A stretch of 16,998 nucleotides of DNA, taken from Clostridiales bacterium. GTDB lineage: Bacteria > Bacillota_A > Clostridia > Christensenellales > Aristaeellaceae. Positions 7,164-14,554 of the stretch are shown one piece after another. The DNA lies in the NCBI GenBank assembly GCA_024684665.1, contig JAIKWN010000240.1, positions 1 through 16,998 on the forward strand, written 5' to 3'. Numbering within the stretch: the stretch's first letter is position 1; every line of letters begins with the position of its first letter. The notes beneath the pieces were generated by a model. That model saw nothing but the letters and a program-made list of their open reading frames with translations, ran no database searches and had not been told where the DNA came from. The position numbers and the translations under genes are program-made.

Positions 7164-7186
7164 CCTGTCCGTCGCTAACGGACAGG
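7164..7186 (+). other. Hairpin in the iscR mRNA leader
   Basis: CCTGTCCGT and ACGGACAGG form a 9-bp perfect stem around CGCTA. It ends four bases before the iscR ribosome binding site (GGAAAGAGG, 7191-7199). There is no T tract, so it is not a terminator. It may stabilise the mRNA or tune initiation; the function is unknown. Confidence 0.7.
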
Positions 7187-7206
7187 CCAAGGAAAGAGGG
7201 CTGCTG

Positions 7207-7608
7207 ATGATCGGAACGAAAGGCCGCTACGGGCTCCGGGTGATGATCGACCTCGCGGAGCATTTCGGCGAAGAGCGTATTCCGCTGAAGGATATCGCCG
7301 AGCGGCAGAATATCTCCAAGAAATACTTGGAAATCATCGTCCGGGAACTCGTGAATGCGAATCTCGTCTTTGGTGTAAGCGGGAAAGGCGGTGGCTACCG
7401 TCTCTGTCGCACGCCGGAAGAAATCCCCGTCGGGGAGATCATCGAGGCACTGGAAGGCTCGCTCGCATCAGTAGCCTGCCTTGACACGGGCGCAGCGCCC
7501 TGCCCTCAGGCAGCTTCCTGTCCAACGCTCCCCCTCTGGTCGGAATACGACAAGCTGACGCGGGACTTTTTCTACGGGAAGAAGCTGAGCGAGCTGGTAC
7601 AGCGCTGA
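7207..7608 (+). CDS. iscR: Rrf2-family transcriptional regulator, IscR-like
   Basis: DNA-binding sensor of Fe-S status, expected to repress the divergent iscS-iscU genes and itself when it carries a [2Fe-2S] cluster. The 133 aa protein opens with the Rrf2 winged-helix region MIGTKGRYGLRVMIDLA. The recognition helix ISKKYLEIIVRELVNA is followed by the wing VSGKGGGYRL. Three cysteines C91, C99 and C105 sit in the cluster-binding loop (CLDTGAAPC, then ASCPTLPLW). The first spacing is seven residues, where E. coli IscR has five. GGAAAGAGG is seven bases before the ATG. The gene is convergent with the next gene, with only 16 bp between stops. CymR is a related alternative, but the cysteines and isc neighbours favour IscR. 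Confidence 0.9.
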   Translation: MIGTKGRYGLRVMIDLAEHFGEERIPLKDIAERQNISKKYLEIIVRELVNANLVFGVSGKGGGYRLCRTPEEIPVGEIIEALEGSLASVACLDTGAAPCPQAASCPTLPLWSEYDKLTRDFFYGKKLSELVQR

Positions 7609-7624
7609 CTTCAGCTCCGGGTAC

Positions 7625-8023
7625 TTACGTCGGAATCAGCTCGCCTTCTCCCATGACCGGGATGTCCCGGGCAGAAGCATCTTCCAGATGGAACATCATC
7701 ATATGATGCCCCGTCTCCTCGTTGTAGATTCCTTTCAGGTTCAGCATGGCTTCCAGAGCGGCCGCTTCGTACTTCGGATCGGTCTCAAAGACCGCGCGCC
7801 CCGTATACCGCAGCCAGTGTCCGTCCGGCTTGCAGGCTACGATCTCTGTCTTTGGATTGGCGCAAAGCTGGCGGTACACCTCTTTGAAGTCTCCAATTCC
7901 AAAGAGGACCTTCCCGTCCATCAGGAAATGCGCGCCGAGTGGCCGAACCTTCGGCTGATCGCCGTCAACCGTCGCCAGGAAAAAGGTGCCTGCCTCGTTC
8001 AGGAATTCGTGAATTTTGTTCAT
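7625..8023 (-). CDS. Pyridoxamine 5'-phosphate oxidase family (PNPOx-fold) flavoprotein
   Basis: Small split-beta-barrel protein of 132 aa of the type that binds FMN or F420 as a homodimer; the true substrate is unknown. The family pattern is visible: GTFFLATVDGDQPKVRPLGA near residues 12-31 (flavin phosphate side), a strand GKVLFGIGD followed by KEVYRQLCANPKTEIVACK, then WLRYTGRAVFETD. These match the general putative PNPOx proteins of anaerobes and not the vitamin B6 enzyme PdxH, which is longer and has substrate residues not seen here. GGAGG is seven bases before the ATG. It stands alone, convergent with iscR, and a functional link is not evident. Confidence 0.85.
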   Translation of the reverse strand: MNKIHEFLNEAGTFFLATVDGDQPKVRPLGAHFLMDGKVLFGIGDFKEVYRQLCANPKTEIVACKPDGHWLRYTGRAVFETDPKYEAAALEAMLNLKGIYNEETGHHMMMFHLEDASARDIPVMGEGELIPT

Positions 8024-8632
8024 GGGGATACCTCCGTTTCCTAGATTAATGTGTTATTGATACTCAAGTGTTTTACCACACTCTTATAAAACTGACTACT
8101 GTCCTTCCGCCGTTTTCAAGGTGCATAAGATTCGCGCAGAATCTGAATAAAAGGCATTTCGCCCTTCTCAATTATAGACTGGCTGAACCCCGTGAGATGT
8201 TTGGCCTTTTTTCGTGTCAATGACTCCGTCGAAATAGATATAGATAAAGGTGATCAGCTCGGAAATCGCAGTTCTGACGCAATTCGCTGTGCGCCTTGGT
8301 TGCTTCAAAAGCGCTTTATCTTCGCATAAGCAGCCATTGGTCAAATGCAAAACCATCTGTACCGTAGCCTGCATCTTGGATATTCTGTTATTTGAAGAAG
8401 ACAAACCTTTCCACGTTTTCTGCTATCCCTGTCGCATAACACTAACAGAAGGATCCCAAATGAAACCCACCTTTGCCGTTTGGCTAATACTTCCTACTAC
8501 CAACATCGTATAGTGGACTTTCATCAAACTCTTGTACATGACTGGCGTACAACAATAACCACCGCAGCAGTTGGTCTGTCCATCGATTTATAGCATGACG
8601 GCGGATTCATCATTAAACCGCCGGCCGCCTTT
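8024..8632. other. About 600 bp without a convincing gene
   Basis: This stretch separates two minus-strand genes and must hold the promoter of the PNPOx gene, but no -35/-10 pair was convincing. Short open frames exist on both strands (minus 8168-8404, plus 8250-8513, and a further minus frame ending near 8117). They lack good ribosome binding sites and recognisable motifs, and their composition is unlike the neighbouring genes. Inverted repeats seen: AGTGT-N6-ACACT at 8067-8082, AGATTC-N5-GAATCT at 8128-8144 and TTGTAC-N9-GTACAA at 8532-8552. It may be a decayed gene or mobile remnant; this is not established. Confidence 0.5.
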
Positions 8633-9514
8633 TTATACGTTCTCCGGATTGCTCTTTTTCTTGGGAATCGAAAAATCGGGATGCTCTCCCAGCCAGGCTG
8701 TTTGCGGCATGCAGGAGAGCGTCCACATCTCCTCCTCCGTTAGGGAAAAATCGAATACCTCAAGGTTCGCGCGAATATGCGCTTCCGTAAGCGCTTTCGG
8801 GATCGGCAGGATCCCTTTCTGCAGGAGGAAGCGCAGGCTCACCTGCTGCGGAGTCTTCCCGTACTTCTCCGCGATCAGCTGGAGAATGCCCTCCACACCG
8901 GTTTCCCGCCCCCGCGCGAGCGGGCTCCACGCCATAGGCAAGATGCCTTTTCCATGGCAGTATGCAACCGCCGCCTCCTGCGAATATCCGGGATGCAGCT
9001 CCAGCTGGTCTGCTACAGGGCGGATGCGGCAGTTCACCAGAATATTCTCCAGATGATGCGGTAGGAAGTTCGATACGCCAAGCCGCTTCACCTTCCCGGC
9101 GTCAACCGCCTCCTCCATCGCGCGCCAGGTTTCGGCATCCCGCGCTTTCCAGTCCTCGTCCACCGCGCCTGTCTCCCGCGGCCAGTGGATCATATAGAGG
9201 TCGACGTAATCCATACCGAGGCGCCGGAGGGAGCGGTCCAGCGCTTCCTTCGCCCCGGAATAGCCCATTTCGTCGATCCAGAGCTTGGTTTCAATGATGA
9301 AATCTTCCCGCGGAAGCCCGCTCTCCTGGATCGCCCGGCCCAGCGCGCGCTCTGTCTCATACAGCGATGCCGTGTCGAAGAAGCGATATCCCGCGGCGAT
9401 CGCCGAGCGGATAGCGCGCACGCCCTCCTCGCCCACTGTCTTGTAGGTGCCAAAGCCTATCTTCGGCAGCCGGCTTCCGTCGCTCAGCGTGTAAAACCCG
9501 CTGGTCCCAGACAT
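8633..9514 (-). CDS. Aldo/keto reductase
   Basis: NADPH-dependent oxidoreductase of the AKR superfamily with a TIM-barrel fold, 293 aa, cytoplasmic, reducing aldehydes or ketones; the physiological substrate is not deducible. The catalytic tetrad is complete: Asp47 and Tyr52 (GYRFFDTASLYETE), Lys77 (IIETKLW) and His110 (DLYMIHWP). The signature VKRLGVSNF and the C-terminal cofactor segment ILPIPKALTEAHIRANLEVFDF, seen here as IPKALTEAHIRANLE, match the 2,5-diketo-gluconate reductase-like AKR5 group. AAGGAG lies five bases before the ATG. It follows the secreted SH3-domain gene by 52 bp on the same strand with no strong terminator between, so the two may share a transcript. Confidence 0.93.
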   Translation of the reverse strand: MSGTSGFYTLSDGSRLPKIGFGTYKTVGEEGVRAIRSAIAAGYRFFDTASLYETERALGRAIQESGLPREDFIIETKLWIDEMGYSGAKEALDRSLRRLGMDYVDLYMIHWPRETGAVDEDWKARDAETWRAMEEAVDAGKVKRLGVSNFLPHHLENILVNCRIRPVADQLELHPGYSQEAAVAYCHGKGILPMAWSPLARGRETGVEGILQLIAEKYGKTPQQVSLRFLLQKGILPIPKALTEAHIRANLEVFDFSLTEEEMWTLSCMPQTAWLGEHPDFSIPKKKSNPENV

Positions 9515-9566
9515 ATTTGCTCCTTTCCGCGCAGTCGCGCCCGGTTTTTCGCAGATTCGTACGTGA

Positions 9567-11222
9567 TTATTTCGTCAGGAAACGGTTCTGGATGTAGCCG
9601 ATCTCCTTCCGGTTTCCAAAGAAAACGCCGTCCGGCTTCCCTGTGTCCCAGAGAACAAGGTCCCACCCCCGGGAGATATCCCGGCACAGCACCTGCACTT
9701 CTGTCCCGACCGGGAGCTTCGCCATGGATTTCGACTTCGTCGTATCCATCTCGCGCAGGTTCACCCAGTTGGTCTTTCTCACTTCCGCAATCTCCGGCGT
9801 CTTCCAGAGCAGTTCAAGGAAAGCTTCCTTCCGTGCGCCGTGATGACTTGTCAGCTCATAATACCAGTTCTCCGGATACACGTGTTCCCAGAGCTTTTCC
9901 CCCTGACTGGCGAAGCGGTACATGCGGTCGCCAATTCGTTCTTTCCCTGCGTCGAAGACTTCAAAAGCCGCGGCGAGCACCGGAAAACCGGAAGATTCCC
10001 ACCGGTAAGCGAGATAGCGATAATTCGCATATCCGTTCCGTTCAACGGACAGCAGGACGCCGGAAAGCCCGTTCTGGCCCGGCAGCAACTCGAAATTGCA
10101 GAGTTCTAGCGGGGTGGTTCCAGAATCGAACGCTTCTTTTTCAAAGTTCCACGGGCTGTTTTGCATGACGGGATCGAATTTGCTCTCCCCCGGATTCCAG
10201 AGGCAGAAAACGTCGAACTCATTATAAACGCCCAGAGCCGCCAGCAGAACAAGATCCTGAAAACCGTCGAAGTTCAAGTCAGCAAAGCGCGCCAGGCGGT
10301 CCGCCGCGCTGGGTTCCAGTCCTCCTGGCATCTCCGCCGAGGTATAGGAAAACGTCTGCAGAAGACTTCCGTCTTCCGCGGCCACGGAGACCTCCAGGAC
10401 GTGATCCGGTTCTTCGGCTGCGCCGGCAAATTTTCCCGTATCCTTCACAAGAACCGAGATCACCGGGCCGTTTTCCTGGATGCGCCCTGAAACCCTGAAT
10501 TCCTCTTTCGGCTGATCCGGTTCTTCCGGGAAATCCGGGAGTTCCGGGAAATCCCCTTCCGAGCCATACATCCGCTTCGCCTCTTCCCGGGCGGAGAGGT
10601 GGAACAGCTCCGGGTCCATGAGGCCCTCTCTCCACTCTTCCTGAAGCGCTTCCGCCTCTGCTTCCGGGAGAGGATCGCCATCCAGCGTCCAGACCGTTTC
10701 CGTCTCGCTGTTATAGATGAGGGTATGCGTCCAAACCGCCTTGCCGTCCTCAATCGCGCCCGTCTTCCAGAGGGATTCGAACGCGCTGTTCGATCCCTCG
10801 TTGTACAAGCTATACGTTCCGGACATAAAATCGTAGGTCAGGTACAGGCGGTTCCGCTCCCAGCCGCGCGCGGCCAGGACCGGTTTTCCGTCCGAAAGCG
10901 CCCAGATATCGAACAGGAAGCGGTCCTCCCATTCATTTTCCCTTTGCCCGAGGATGAGCTCTGGCACGGCGTCCCCATCCAAGTCCATGTACTCCAAGCC
11001 GACCGATTTCATCGGATCCTTTCCGTCCGTCAGCGCACACTGGAGCATCGAAATGTTGAACTCATCGGATTCCTGAACCGTCTCGTTTCCGGATAGGCCC
11101 GCGATCACCATGTTCAGAACCGGATCGAAGGCTTCGAGTGCCAGCCTCGTATCCTCCGCATAGGCGCCGGACAACACAAGGAGCGCAAGCAGCACTGCAA
11201 AACCAATCCTTTTTTTCTTCAT
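9567..11222 (-). CDS. Secreted protein with VCBS-like repeats and a C-terminal SH3-like domain
   Basis: A 551 aa exported protein of unknown role. Residues 1-22 are a signal peptide ending in SGAYA, with no lipobox. A DxDxD-type calcium-loop repeat LEYMDLDGDAVPELILG lies near 77-92. An acidic, proline-rich linker (FPELPDFPEEPDQPKEEF, about 225-242) joins it to a second half with FADLNFDGFQDLVLL at about 313-327, an FG-GAP/VCBS-like loop. Residues 487-548 (VNLREMDTT, LPVGTEVQVLCRD, GYIQNRF) resemble a bacterial SH3 domain, which in exported proteins often binds cell-wall peptides. GGGGGAG is seven bases before the ATG. Its own promoter is at 11256-11284. A surface or wall-associated role is inferred; no enzyme motif was seen. 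Confidence 0.8.
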   Translation of the reverse strand: MKKKRIGFAVLLALLVLSGAYAEDTRLALEAFDPVLNMVIAGLSGNETVQESDEFNISMLQCALTDGKDPMKSVGLEYMDLDGDAVPELILGQRENEWEDRFLFDIWALSDGKPVLAARGWERNRLYLTYDFMSGTYSLYNEGSNSAFESLWKTGAIEDGKAVWTHTLIYNSETETVWTLDGDPLPEAEAEALQEEWREGLMDPELFHLSAREEAKRMYGSEGDFPELPDFPEEPDQPKEEFRVSGRIQENGPVISVLVKDTGKFAGAAEEPDHVLEVSVAAEDGSLLQTFSYTSAEMPGGLEPSAADRLARFADLNFDGFQDLVLLAALGVYNEFDVFCLWNPGESKFDPVMQNSPWNFEKEAFDSGTTPLELCNFELLPGQNGLSGVLLSVERNGYANYRYLAYRWESSGFPVLAAAFEVFDAGKERIGDRMYRFASQGEKLWEHVYPENWYYELTSHHGARKEAFLELLWKTPEIAEVRKTNWVNLREMDTTKSKSMAKLPVGTEVQVLCRDISRGWDLVLWDTGKPDGVFFGNRKEIGYIQNRFLTK

Positions 11223-11255
11223 GGGAAATCTCCCCCAATCTTCTTTTTCATTTTC

Positions 11256-11284
11256 ATATTATCATCTGAGAGTGCGTTTGTAAA
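11256..11284 (-). promoter_or_regulatory. Promoter of the secreted SH3-domain gene
   Basis: On the minus strand TTTACA (11279-11284), a 17-base spacer and TAATAT (11256-11261). It is about 35 bases from the start codon and back-to-back with the MATE promoter. Confidence 0.65.
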
Positions 11285-11318
11285 CGAAAAGGTCCGCTTC
11301 ATCCTCCCGCTTTCCATC

Positions 11319-11346
11319 TTGCTTTTCTGCGTAAGGGCGATATAAT
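11319..11346 (+). promoter_or_regulatory. Promoter of the MATE exporter gene
   Basis: TTGCTT (11319-11324), a 16-base spacer and a perfect TATAAT (11341-11346). Transcription would start near 11353, exactly where the first leader hairpin begins, leaving a leader of about 92 bases. Confidence 0.7.
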
Positions 11347-11352
11347 AGGCGA

Positions 11353-11444
11353 GCGGTGAACCGCGCTGTGCAACAGAGGAGATTCATCGCGGTCAATCCC
11401 TCCCCAGAAACGTCCGGCATTACCGGACACGGATTGGATAAAGC
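11353..11444 (+). promoter_or_regulatory. Structured leader of the MATE gene
   Basis: Three small stems can be drawn: GCGG-TGAA-CCGC (11353-11364) at the expected 5' end, CTGT-GCA-ACAG just after it (11366-11376), and GTCCGG-CATTA-CCGGAC (11412-11428) close to the start codon. A good Shine-Dalgarno core AGAGGAG (11375-11381) lies far upstream of the MATE ATG, while the ATG itself has only a weak GGAT-type site. I could not match the leader to a known riboswitch class. Regulation by the leader is inferred. Confidence 0.5.
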
Positions 11445-11448
11445 ATGA
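11368..11448 (+). CDS. Possible 26-codon leader peptide overlapping the MATE start
   Basis: A frame opening with GTG at 11368 runs 26 codons (QQRRFIAVNPSPETSGITG and a few more residues) and stops at TGA 11446-11448, which overlaps the MATE ATG at 11445 as ATGA. Such overlap allows ribosomes ending the short frame to restart at the exporter and would explain the weak ribosome binding site of MATE. Against it, the GTG has no clear Shine-Dalgarno site and an open frame of this length is not rare by chance. Low-confidence call. Confidence 0.25.
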   Translation: MQQRRFIAVNPSPETSGITGHGLDKA

Positions 11449-12803
11449 AAAGAGATTTCTTCGACAACGATCTGACCACCGGCGTGGTCTGGCGGAAGCT
11501 ACTCGTTTTCTTCCTGCCGATCGCCGCAGGAACCCTTATTCAGCAGTTGTATAACGCGGTGGACGGGCTCATCGTCGGCCGTTTCGTAGGAACGAACGCC
11601 TTAGCTTCCGTCGGTGGCAGTTCCGCCCAGATCATCAATGTGCTTGTAGGCTTTTTCGTCGCGATGACTGCGGGCGCATCCGTCGTCATCGGACAGATTT
11701 ATGGCGCTGGCCGGAAAGAGGATCTTTCCCGCGCCGTCGGCAGTACAGTTTCTGCGATGGGTCTTTTCGGCTTCGCACTTATGCTCTTTGGTCTCGCCGC
11801 CTCACCCGCCCTGCTCCGAATGCTGCATACGCCGGAGGAGACGATCGAAGGCGCGATCCTTTATCTCCGGATCTACTTCCTCGGTGTCCCTTTCATGATG
11901 ATCCTGAACATGGAGTCAGGAATCCTCCGCGCGGTAGGTGATTCTTTCCATCCCTTCCTGTACATGGTTATGGGCTGCGTCATGAACATTGTGCTGGACG
12001 CACTCTTCGTGATCTCTTTCGGGCTCGGGATCGCTGGCGTAGCCATTGCGACGGTTGCAGCGCAGGTAGTGAACATGGCTCTTCTTACCCGCCGAATCCT
12101 GCGGGGCAAATCGGAGGTTTTTCTCTCCCTTTCAGATCTCCGGCCCGATACCTCCTATCTCAGGAGCATGCTGCGCCTCGGCGTGCCAGCCGGGCTGCAG
12201 TCTTCCATGTACAGCCTGTCCAATATGTTGATTCAGGTCGCCATAAATTCCCTGGGAACCGTGGTCGTCGCCTCCTGGGCGATGAGTGGAAAGACGGATG
12301 GCGTATACTGGGCGGTCTCAAACGCCATGGGCGCCGCGGTTACCAGCTTCATCGCCCAGAATACCGGCGCGGGAAAAACAGAACGGGTCCGGCAATGTGT
12401 TCGACAAGGATTGATTCTGGACTTCGTCATCACCGCGGCAATCAGTACCTGCCTGATGCTTTCCGGAATTCCTCTGCTGCGGATCCTAACTCCAGACGAA
12501 GCCGTAGTCACTACGACATACACGATCATGTCCTGCTTCGTGCCCTTCTATTTCATCTGGGTTCTGGTGGAAGTACTTTCCGCAGTCCTACGCGGCGCGG
12601 GCGATGCCATCCGCCCGGTAGTAATCATCGCCATCGGGATCTGCCTCTTCCGCGTCGTCTGGATTCTGACTGTCTTCGCCTACTTCGGCACTCTTGAATC
12701 ACTCTGTCTGTCCTACACCGTATCCTGGGCGATTACGAGCATTGCACTCGTCGTCTACTACAGAAAAGCCCGCTGGATGGACCGGCAGAGAATGGTGGGC
12801 TGA
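11445..12803 (+). CDS. MATE family efflux transporter
   Basis: Multidrug and toxic compound extrusion protein, 452 aa, about twelve membrane helices, usually driven by Na+ or H+ gradients. The N-terminal half shows the family hallmark LIQQLYNAVDGLIVGRFVGT near residues 31-50 and VGFFVAMTAGASVVIGQIYGAG. The second half repeats the pattern with VPAGLQSSMYSLSNMLIQVAIN and AVTSFIAQNTGAGK, consistent with the internal duplication of MATE proteins. The substrate is not predictable; it belongs to the DinF/NorM-like group common in gut Firmicutes. An in-frame TAA lies directly upstream at 11439, so ATG 11445 is the only plausible start, yet its ribosome binding site is poor. No drug-specific regulator is adjacent. 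Confidence 0.93.
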   Translation: MKRDFFDNDLTTGVVWRKLLVFFLPIAAGTLIQQLYNAVDGLIVGRFVGTNALASVGGSSAQIINVLVGFFVAMTAGASVVIGQIYGAGRKEDLSRAVGSTVSAMGLFGFALMLFGLAASPALLRMLHTPEETIEGAILYLRIYFLGVPFMMILNMESGILRAVGDSFHPFLYMVMGCVMNIVLDALFVISFGLGIAGVAIATVAAQVVNMALLTRRILRGKSEVFLSLSDLRPDTSYLRSMLRLGVPAGLQSSMYSLSNMLIQVAINSLGTVVVASWAMSGKTDGVYWAVSNAMGAAVTSFIAQNTGAGKTERVRQCVRQGLILDFVITAAISTCLMLSGIPLLRILTPDEAVVTTTYTIMSCFVPFYFIWVLVEVLSAVLRGAGDAIRPVVIIAIGICLFRVVWILTVFAYFGTLESLCLSYTVSWAITSIALVVYYRKARWMDRQRMVG

Positions 12804-12820
12804 AACACAACAATTTCATA

Positions 12821-12856
12821 AAAAGAGGATCGGTCAGACAAAACCGATTCTCTTTT
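12821..12856. terminator. Bidirectional terminator between MATE and the S15 peptidase gene
   Basis: AAAAGAGGATCGGT (12821-12834) pairs with ACCGATTCTCTTTT (12843-12856) over 14 positions with a single G-T pair. The arms begin in A and end in T on both strands, so it can stop transcripts of both convergent units. Confidence 0.9.
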
Positions 12857-12857
12857 G

Positions 12858-12875
12858 TATGCGATTCTTCGCATA
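12858..12875. repeat. Inverted repeat TATGCGA-TTCT-TCGCATA
   Basis: A perfect 7-bp stem with a 4-base loop, starting two bases after the bidirectional terminator. There is no T tract; it may block exonucleases or be a remnant of an older terminator. Confidence 0.6.
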
Positions 12876-12894
12876 TCCCCTGGTTCAGTACAGG

Positions 12895-12919
12895 CATCCG
12901 GACAGCCCCGGATGTTTTC
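12895..12919 (+). terminator. Second plus-strand terminator after MATE
   Basis: CATCCGG (12895-12901) pairs with CCGGATG (12908-12914), followed by TTTTC. It abuts the stop codon of the convergent S15 gene and would protect that gene from antisense readthrough. Confidence 0.65.
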
Positions 12920-14554
12920 TTAATTCTCCGCCACGGGTATCCGCACTTGAATGGAAGCATTGTCGATGATGAAGGAGTAGTCGTAGTCTATGGCATCGCT
13001 GTCCTTTGTGATGTCCACATTTTCAAAACTCTCGTCTAGAAACGCGCGATAGGGATCCCATGTTGTAAGGATCAGCCACAGATGATGGCCCGGAGCCACG
13101 GTATACACAGTCGGCTGCAAATAAAAGGTATAGTCGTAGAATTCGCCTGCTTCCAGGCGCACGGTGTCCGTATACATGGAGGAATCATACCCCTGGCCCG
13201 GATTGGTCAGATCCGTCCAGCCGTAGCAGACCACTTTGACCGTTGTATAGTCCTGTACATATTCTTTGATCTCGGTTTCGCCCCATGAGCCAGGTCCCTT
13301 GTATTCCCCTATAACACGCACTGGCAGGCGCCGCCCCAGGCGGTCTTTCAGCATGTATGCCTCGAAAGGATTGCCTTCGTCATCAAGGTCCGCCAGCACG
13401 GCGGTGATCATCAGCCCTTCATACTCCGTGATCTCTGAAGACAGGCGCAAATGGACTTCTGGAACGCCGTACACCGTCGTCTCCTCCGGGAGCTCCAGGG
13501 CATACTTGGCGGCATGCTTGTCCGGAAGCGAGAAATAATAGGAGTCCCGCATTTCCACACTGGACATTTCCGGATTCTTCTCCTGAATATACTGAACAGC
13601 AACTTTGGCCAGTCCCTTGGAAGAGACAACCCTGCGGGCACCCTCATAAGCAGCCATCGCATCAATATACGAAAAGCTCCGCCAGGAATCATATCCGGTC
13701 CAGCTACCGTCTATGTTGGACTGTGCGAGCACAGCGGGCATATTCTCCGCTCCGTTGTCGATGCCATACAGATAATGCGCCAGCCAACGGACTTGAATCT
13801 CGTTCCAAAGCTCGCCATTTACAAGCGTATTACTGGGCACTGCGTGCCCATCCTGATGCAGCACTATCTTACAGACGGCGCCCGCCTTTTCAAAAGCCTG
13901 CGCCATCAGGTCGGCCTGCTTTGTAGTGACGTTGAAATCGTTCAGCCCCTGCACGATCAGCGCGGAACAATGGATATTTTCCCAATCCTTCGAATAATCC
14001 GACTCTTCCCAGATTGGCCCATAATTGCCGTTCGTCTTTTTCTGATCCTGCGAGATCTGCCAGAGCCAGGAACCGTACTCCTTGTTGCTCACTGTCCAGT
14101 CCCTGTCCAGGAAAGTTCCTCCGCAGTTGTACGCAGAAAGTGTATCAGCGTAATTGACGTTGAAAATCGTGGGAACGCCCTGAGAGTTGGTATAGTCGTA
14201 CCAGCTGGCAATACCTGCGATTGGAATGATCGTTTCCAGTCCCTTGACACCGGTACACGCAACTTCGTAAGGGATCGTTCCGCCATAAGAGCATCCAATC
14301 ATCGCGACTTTTCCGTTTGACCAGTCTGCCTCAATTTCGATGCAGTTTGTCCGGTCTGTATAGGCGCGGCGGTCTCCTGCCAGCCATTCCACCACAGCCT
14401 TGTGACTGTCCCGCTCCAGATGAGTTCCACAGAGTTCAAACCCTTCAGAGCCATATGTACCAATGCCTGCGGCTTCAACCACCGCAAACCCCCGTACGAG
14501 ATCATAGTCATAACTGGTTATATAGCTGAAGCCCTGCTCGCCAGATACGGGCAC
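12920..14554 (-). CDS. S15 / X-Pro dipeptidyl-peptidase-like hydrolase, catalytic part (downstream of in-frame TAG)
   Basis: This 544-codon frame, opening with GTG after a TAG, carries the catalytic domain of a peptidase of the S15/CocE-NonD alpha/beta-hydrolase group. These enzymes cut X-Pro dipeptides from peptide N-termini, or act as esterases. The nucleophile is Ser89 in GCSYGGT, the acid is Asp206 in VQGLNDFNV, and the base is His237 in HQDGHAVP. From about residue 335 the sequence becomes beta-rich like the family's C-terminal jelly-roll domain (TVYGVPEVHLRL through APGHHLWLILTTWDP). It is in exactly the same frame as the upstream 14555-15070 piece, which holds the signal peptide and N-terminal domain. 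Alone this piece would lack a signal peptide, and its GTG has no ribosome binding site, so it is probably not translated independently. Probable pseudogene or recoded gene. Confidence 0.85.
   Translation of the reverse strand: MPVSGEQGFSYITSYDYDLVRGFAVVEAAGIGTYGSEGFELCGTHLERDSHKAVVEWLAGDRRAYTDRTNCIEIEADWSNGKVAMIGCSYGGTIPYEVACTGVKGLETIIPIAGIASWYDYTNSQGVPTIFNVNYADTLSAYNCGGTFLDRDWTVSNKEYGSWLWQISQDQKKTNGNYGPIWEESDYSKDWENIHCSALIVQGLNDFNVTTKQADLMAQAFEKAGAVCKIVLHQDGHAVPSNTLVNGELWNEIQVRWLAHYLYGIDNGAENMPAVLAQSNIDGSWTGYDSWRSFSYIDAMAAYEGARRVVSSKGLAKVAVQYIQEKNPEMSSVEMRDSYYFSLPDKHAAKYALELPEETTVYGVPEVHLRLSSEITEYEGLMITAVLADLDDEGNPFEAYMLKDRLGRRLPVRVIGEYKGPGSWGETEIKEYVQDYTTVKVVCYGWTDLTNPGQGYDSSMYTDTVRLEAGEFYDYTFYLQPTVYTVAPGHHLWLILTTWDPYRAFLDESFENVDITKDSDAIDYDYSFIIDNASIQVRIPVAEN

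Noticed and set aside
8168..8404. 78-codon minus-strand frame as a real gene
   Set aside because: No ribosome binding site, no recognisable motif, and atypical composition; kept only as part of the unexplained gap.
8250..8513. 87-codon plus-strand frame as a real gene
   Set aside because: No start signals or family features, and it overlaps the other weak frame on the opposite strand.
8599..8634. Terminator after the aldo/keto reductase gene
   Set aside because: CGGCGG/CCGCCG can pair, but on the minus strand no T tract follows, so it is not convincing for that gene.
11353..11444. Known riboswitch (guanidine, THF, fluoride or yybP-ykoY type) before the MATE gene
   Set aside because: The conserved core bases of these classes, as I remember them, are not present; it is reported only as an unassigned structured leader.
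13451..14320. 289-codon open frame opposite the S15 peptidase
   Set aside because: Antisense shadow of a strongly recognised catalytic domain; no start signals or recognisable motifs.
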